Shown here: positions 18,760-23,258 of the stretch, one piece after another
Layout of the letters: the number at the start of each line of letters is the position of its first letter
Position numbering within the stretch: position 1 is the first letter of the stretch
NCBI GenBank assembly: GCA_048213135.1
Contig: PS015490.1
Location: 1 to 23,258 of the forward strand
DNA length: 23,258 bases
DNA from: Reclinomonas americana ATCC 50394
Taxonomy: Eukaryota > Jakobida > Jakobea > Jakobida
Reading direction: 5' to 3'
The notes under the pieces: model-generated
What the model saw: the letters and a program-made list of their open reading frames with translations, nothing else
Database searches by the model: none
What the model was told of the DNA's origin: nothing
Program-made: the position numbers and the translations under genes

Positions 18760-21700
18760 ATGAGTGATCCATCGCCAGGTGAGCACAATCTCACACACAC
18801 AAAAGGAGATGTGACTCTGTGTGCTGCTCCCACAACTCGTCCACTGACTATCGCCTGCTCTGTAGTCGTTGTGCAACCAGCACGCAAGCTGGAAGGCGAT
18901 GAGTTGGAAGAGGCCATTGTCAAGCAATGCGAGTACTACTTCTCGCGTGAGAACTTGAGCAAAGATAGTTTTCTGGTGTCAAAGGTCTGTGCTGGGCATC
19001 TCTCTTGTCGACCCTCTCCTGCCTCCGCTCACTGCGCCTCCCTCCGCGTCACCTCCTGCAGATGAACTCGCAGATGCAAGTGTCGGTCGACATCATTATG
19101 GGCTTCAAGATGATGAGAGTTGCGCATGTCGGCGGCCATGTGCACATGCACACAGACACAACCACACGCAACACCCCTTCGCACTTGTTTCCTCCCCCCC
19201 GACCTCCTCTGCGCCATACGCACACGCTGCCACAGCAGTACTGACTGTCTCTCTGTTTGGCTGCAGTCGTTGGTGTCAGATGCTGCGTACTTGGTCGACG
19301 TGTTGCGTCGCCGATCCAAGGGTGTGGCGGTCGACGCATCGGGGCACTTTTTGCGACCAGCGTTCACCAGCCAGCGCACCACCATCATTGTGCGTGAGAT
19401 GCCGGAGGGCTCGACTGAGGCCGAGGTGCACGGATTGTTCTCGGAGGCACATCGTCGGCACGTGACCAACTGCAAGCACGATGTCGGAAATCTGTGGTAT
19501 GTGTCGTTTGACGAGGAGTCGGTGGCACTCCAGGCCGTCGAAGCCGTGCGCGGCGTCACGTTCAAGGGACAGCGCATCGGAGCGCGTGTCAAGTCGGAGA
19601 ATTTGCTGAAGGGCTTGTGCGTTGTTATTCACCAGATGCAATCGTCGTCACCCAACTTGGCAACTGACACGCACCTCTCCTTCCTTCATACCCACACAGC
19701 TACGCCGGACCTCGTGAGGGCGACGATGAAGCTGCAGCGGCGGCAGCGGCGGCGGCGACTGCCGCGGCTGGAGGCGCAGCGGTGCCGGTGTTGCCGGGTG
19801 GCGCACCAGTCGGCTTGCCGCCAGGCGCTCCTGTGGTCGGTCCAGGTGGTGCTGCTGGTGCGCCACCACCACCGCCACCGTTCGACGGCAGCGGAGTCGT
19901 GTATCCCTTTTATCCGGGAGCTTTTGCGGCGCCGCCGTTCTACCCGATGTACGCGGACTACGGCGGTGGCTCGTGGGTGCCGCCGGAACAGTACAGGCAA
20001 GCGGGAGCATTCTACCCGCAGCAAATGCCGGCACAACCCGTGTCGGCGGCCCCGCAGTCGCCTCCGCAGGGGCAGCAGGGTGCTTCGCAGCAACAACAGC
20101 AACAGCAGGGGTGAGCCATCTTCTCTCTCTTTTGCTCTCTTTTTGTGTGCATTTTTTTTTTTTTTTTGCTGACGCTCCCTGTTGTTCTCTCTGCAGACGC
20201 GGCGGTAATCAGAAGGGCCGTGGTCAGCAAGGGTTTAATCAGCAGCAGCAGCAGCAACAGCAGCCACAACAGCAGCAGCAGCCGCAGCAGCAGCAGCAGG
20301 GTGGCGGTGGTCGTCGCCAGCAGCAGCAGGGGCAGCAGGGTCAGCAACAATTCGGCAGCGCTCCGTACGGCATGAACGGTGGTGGTGCTCCGGGCGCCAT
20401 GTCTGGACGCCAGGGCCAGCAGCAGGGCCAGGCACAGCAGCAGGCGTCGCAGGCATCGCAGCAGGCACATCCGCATGTGGATGGTCGCCGCGGTGGCCAG
20501 CAACAACAACAGCAGCAGCAACAGCAGCAGGCGCAACAGGCAGGACAGCAGGGACAGCAGGGCGGTGGCCGAGGTGGAAAGAAGGGTGGCAACCGTAATG
20601 CCGCCGCCAACAAGGACCGACCGGCGCCGGTGCTGGCCGCCAACGAGTTCCCGCCGCTGCCGTCGGTGTCGGCACAGACGGTCGTCAAGAGCGCGCACGC
20701 CAAGGAAGTGAGGATGTACTCGCTGGAGCAGCTCGTGTCCATTATTCACGACTGCCCGCAAGCGCTGGTGAAGCCGCCATTCCCGAAGGACTCGTCGCTC
20801 TTCCTGGATCAGCCGAACCTCACCCTAGAGTTGGAGAAGGAGAAGCCTGCGTTGCGTTGCCTACAATTTTCACTCTCTCCTCCCACAATTGGGTGCTCAC
20901 CCTCTTTGTGAGAACAGTGGCGCCAAGGACTTTGTGGTCAAGCCATCGTTTGCTGAGGCGGCAAATACGCACCGCAGCAGCCCGCAGATGGAGCTGGCGG
21001 CGGCCGCGTCGGGCCAGGGATCCGAAGACGGATCACCGGTCGATGTCCCGGCGGACGGATCGTCTGGATCCAGCGGATCACGGAGGAGACGAAACAGCAA
21101 GCGACAATCGAGCGCAAGATCAGGGGCGGCCGCCGAGGGCGGTGCTTCGTCCTCGTCGACCACGACGACTACGACCACCACATCGACCACCACGTCGACC
21201 ACTGCGGCAGCGGTGGCACCGGCTGGTGAGGGTGGTGCGGCGGCGGCGGCGGCGGCTGCGCCAGCGACCAACGGCAATGGTGAGAACCAGCGCCGTGGCA
21301 ACTCGGCTGGCGCTCAGCGTGGCGGCCGCGGTGGCAAGCGCGGAGGTGGCAATGGTGCGTGTTTGGTGACCGGGACTGTTTGTGTGTTGTTTGACAAGTT
21401 GCTGACGTCTTCCTGCTGCGCAGGCAACCGTGCCATGGCCGATGATGGGTTTGTGACGGTGGGCGCACCAGGCACTGAGAAGCCTGCGGCGGGAGCGGTG
21501 GCTGGCGCCAATGGTGCGTCGGCAGCACCAGCACCGGCGGCGGCAGCAGCAGCACCAGCGGCAGCGGCAGGAGCGAACCCTGCTGCGGCTGCTGCTGGAG
21601 CTCAGCAGGCGCCCGCGGGAGGCGCCGCTGCACCAGCGGCGGCAGCGCCGGCGGCGTCTGCTGCCAAGAGCGCTGATTCGGCGGCACCAGCGGCCCCGAG

Positions 21701-21800
21701 CAGTGGTGGCGGTGCGTGGGGCGCATCGGCGGCGTCGGGTGGCTCCAGTGCTGGGCGACCGACGTTTGCTGATGTGCTGAAGCACGCGCACGATAAGTAG
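18760..21800 (+). CDS. LARP4: LARP4-like La-related RNA-binding protein
   Basis: Predicted to bind mRNA poly(A) regions and support mRNA stability or translation, as in animal LARP4/4B. Eight exons join in phase: 18760-18778, 18866-18984, 19062-19118, 19267-19616, 19700-20110, 20197-20850, 20918-21354, 21424-21800, giving 807 aa. The La motif spans about 15-95 and contains QCEYYFSRENLSKDSFL. SRENLSKD is the LARP4-type signature, and the Gln, Tyr, Tyr and Phe used for RNA binding in La are kept. An RRM-like fold follows (about 102-178: TTIIVREMPEGSTEAEV, then NLWYVSFDEESVALQA). The rest is Ala-, Gly/Pro-, Gln- and Thr-rich disorder with RGG-like pieces. NEFPPLPS (near 468), FVVKPSFAEAA, DDGFVTVG and the terminal TFADVLKHAHDK are short motif-like islands. 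The first coding exon encodes only six residues. Two donors are GTTGCG. Confidence 0.92.
20239..20299 (+). repeat. CAG/CAA repeats coding for Gln tracts in the LARP4-like protein
   Basis: CAG and CAA triplets code for Gln runs broken by single Pro codons. A second block lies at 20498-20545, and a shorter one at 20089-20108 at the end of the previous exon. Mixed CAG/CAA use argues for selected Gln-rich sequence rather than a freshly expanded pure CAG run. On the opposite strand these blocks give long Leu- or Ala-rich open frames, which I regard as shadows. Confidence 0.9.
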
Positions 21801-22760
21801 ACGGTGGTTACGGCACGGACTGCGCAAGCATCTGGGACACAACAGTTTGATCTGTGTGGCAGCACAATGCTGCTGGTGCTTGTGTTTCCAGGTCTAACAC
21901 ACATCCTCGTCCTCTCTTGTGTCTGTACCTTTCACTCTCTCTCCGCTCCTTTTTGTCCCCCCTGGTTGGCGTGTGTTCACGACTGTGGACGCTGCTGCGC
22001 CTTTGTCTTGTTTCTCTCTCGCTCAAACTCTCCCCTCCCTTGTTACATTGTTCCGTGCCGGGCAGCTAGTGTCCGGCCATGACTATCCTCGCACTAGTAA
22101 CGATCTTGTTCCCACTTTTTCATGTTTTGTTGCCGCCTCTCTATCGCTACCACCACCACCGCCGCCGCCGCTGCCTCTGCCGTCAGCTTTCTCGCTCTGA
22201 CGACTCTCCTTTGTCTCTCGCCTCCTGCAAACTCCAACTCTGAAACACACAAAAACACGCAAAAAAATCTAACACCACAAAAGTCTGTTCTGTCGTGCTG
22301 GTTGCTCCACCAAATGGCGCCTCCGACTCTATTTTCTTCTCTCCATTTGTATTCCCCTGAAAAGAAAAAACACCCACACTTCTCTCTCTCCCTCTTACTA
22401 TCTCCTTTCTGGCCTCGAATTAGAAACATCCCCTCCAGAGCAGCGGCGGCTCTGCGTTGGCGATTGTGGTGGTGGTGGTGGCGGTGGTGTATTTCCCTCT
22501 TTGCACGTGTGTTTTGGCATTTGGTATGCCTTGCTGCTCGTTTTTTTCCTCTCCTCACTCATCTTTTTTTGCCTTTTCTTCCCCTCACTCGCGTTTTTTG
22601 TTTCACTCCCTCTGCAGATTGTCTGTCTCTTCGTTTCACCTTTCCCTTGATTGCGCTAAAGAATACACGGTATGTTTGGTTACTTACACACGAGTTGACG
22701 AGGTGTTGTACATTTTTTCACAGACGAAAAGAGAGGGGGTCGCACACGCATCGTCGTTGC
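21801..22760. other. 960-base convergent spacer, pyrimidine-rich; no supported gene
   Basis: This lies between the LARP4-like stop and the stop of the opposing small gene. It is rich in C/T runs, T-runs and one GGTGGT cluster (22467-22490). A + strand open frame at 22122-22790 and a - strand frame at 22094-22558 cover much of it, but both translate to low-complexity or unordered sequence with no family resemblance, and the first runs into the opposing gene. It is four to fifteen times longer than the other two convergent spacers, so long 3' UTRs or a non-coding transcript are possible. Confidence 0.5.
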
Positions 22761-22982
22761 TCACTTCTTCTTCTTGCCCTGTTGCGATGATTTTGAGCGA
22801 CGGGGATAGTGAAGATGGGGATGGGGCGAGAGAGAGAAGAGACGAAAGAACACAAACCTTGCCACCCTTCTTGCCCTTGCCTTTCTTGCCCTTGGCACCA
22901 CCGGACTTGACGCACTCCTTGAATGCCTTGTACAAGTCGGCAGTCATGCGTTCCGACACCTCGATCTTCGTCAGCTCCTTGT
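22761..22982 (-). CDS. 3' end of a small Lys-rich protein, possibly SRP14
   Basis: Two exons on the - strand: 22858-22982 (starting in mid-codon after a GAACAG acceptor) and 22761-22778, joined across a 79-base intron. The visible C-terminal part reads KELTKIEVSERMTADLYKAF, then KECVKSGG, then alternating Gly and Lys ending in GKKKK and TGA. The layout (a strand, a short amphipathic helix, then a basic tail) fits the C-terminus of signal recognition particle subunit SRP14, which binds the Alu domain of SRP RNA and slows elongation. The visible stretch is too short to be sure, and another small basic RNA-binding protein is possible. The 5' exons would lie beyond the CA repeat, outside the window. 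Confidence 0.6.
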
Positions 22983-23001
22983 CTGTTCGCGAGAGTCAGT
23001 G

Positions 23002-23258
<257 letters not shown>

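Noticed and set aside
20012-20761. 249-codon - strand Leu/Ala-rich frame
   Set aside because: Antisense of the Gln-coding CAG/CAA repeats in the LARP4-like gene.
22122-22790. 222-codon + strand frame as a possible membrane protein gene
   Set aside because: Hydrophobicity comes from pyrimidine-rich sequence; it has no family resemblance and it overlaps the opposing Lys-rich gene.

Overview
The window is nuclear DNA from a eukaryote, most likely a free-living unicellular one. Every recognisable gene is cut by many short introns (mostly 58-80 bases) with 3' AG ends. Exons can be tiny (14, 19 and 22 bases), spacers between genes are as short as 63-69 bases, and coding sequence is GC-rich with Ala, Gln, Asp and Ser tracts. 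Long CA microsatellites occupy both ends, so this looks like a contig that broke at repeats. The gene set (CCT epsilon, a Rab32-type GTPase, a LARP4-type La protein, an amino-acid permease) is general eukaryotic. The LARP4 and FAM13-like matches hint at a relative of animals, fungi or amoebae, but I cannot name the species.

Layout: a 5'-truncated amino-acid/auxin permease-family transporter (+, 207-3159); a spacer with an AT-richer island (3160-3796); a 1351-residue low-complexity, coiled-coil protein ending in a FAM13-like helical motif (+, 3797-8750); CCT5, the epsilon chaperonin subunit (+, 8815-11681, 11 exons, 533 aa); a Rab32/38/29-type GTPase (-, 11913-13281, 8 exons, 245 aa); an 830-residue coiled-coil protein of unknown function (+, 13351-16297); a probable mitochondrial protein rich in low-complexity sequence (-, 16361-18080); a LARP4-like RNA-binding protein (+, 18760-21800, 8 exons, 807 aa); a 960-base spacer; and the 3' end of a small Lys-rich protein that could be SRP14 (-, 22761-22982).

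The genes do not form one pathway. They are housekeeping or cell-biology genes packed together: three head-to-tail on the + strand, then alternating convergent and divergent pairs. One divergent pair shares only 69 bases.

The points most worth a second look are a recurrent non-canonical 5' splice donor, GTTGCG, at eight inferred introns; histidine in place of the catalytic glutamine in the Rab; two large purine/pyrimidine strand-biased introns; a possible one-base frameshift in the transporter; and a long acidic, coiled-coil protein carrying a FAM13-like C-terminus. I found no clearly new multi-gene system. All exon boundaries are inferred by eye from splice sites, reading phase and protein-family continuity.
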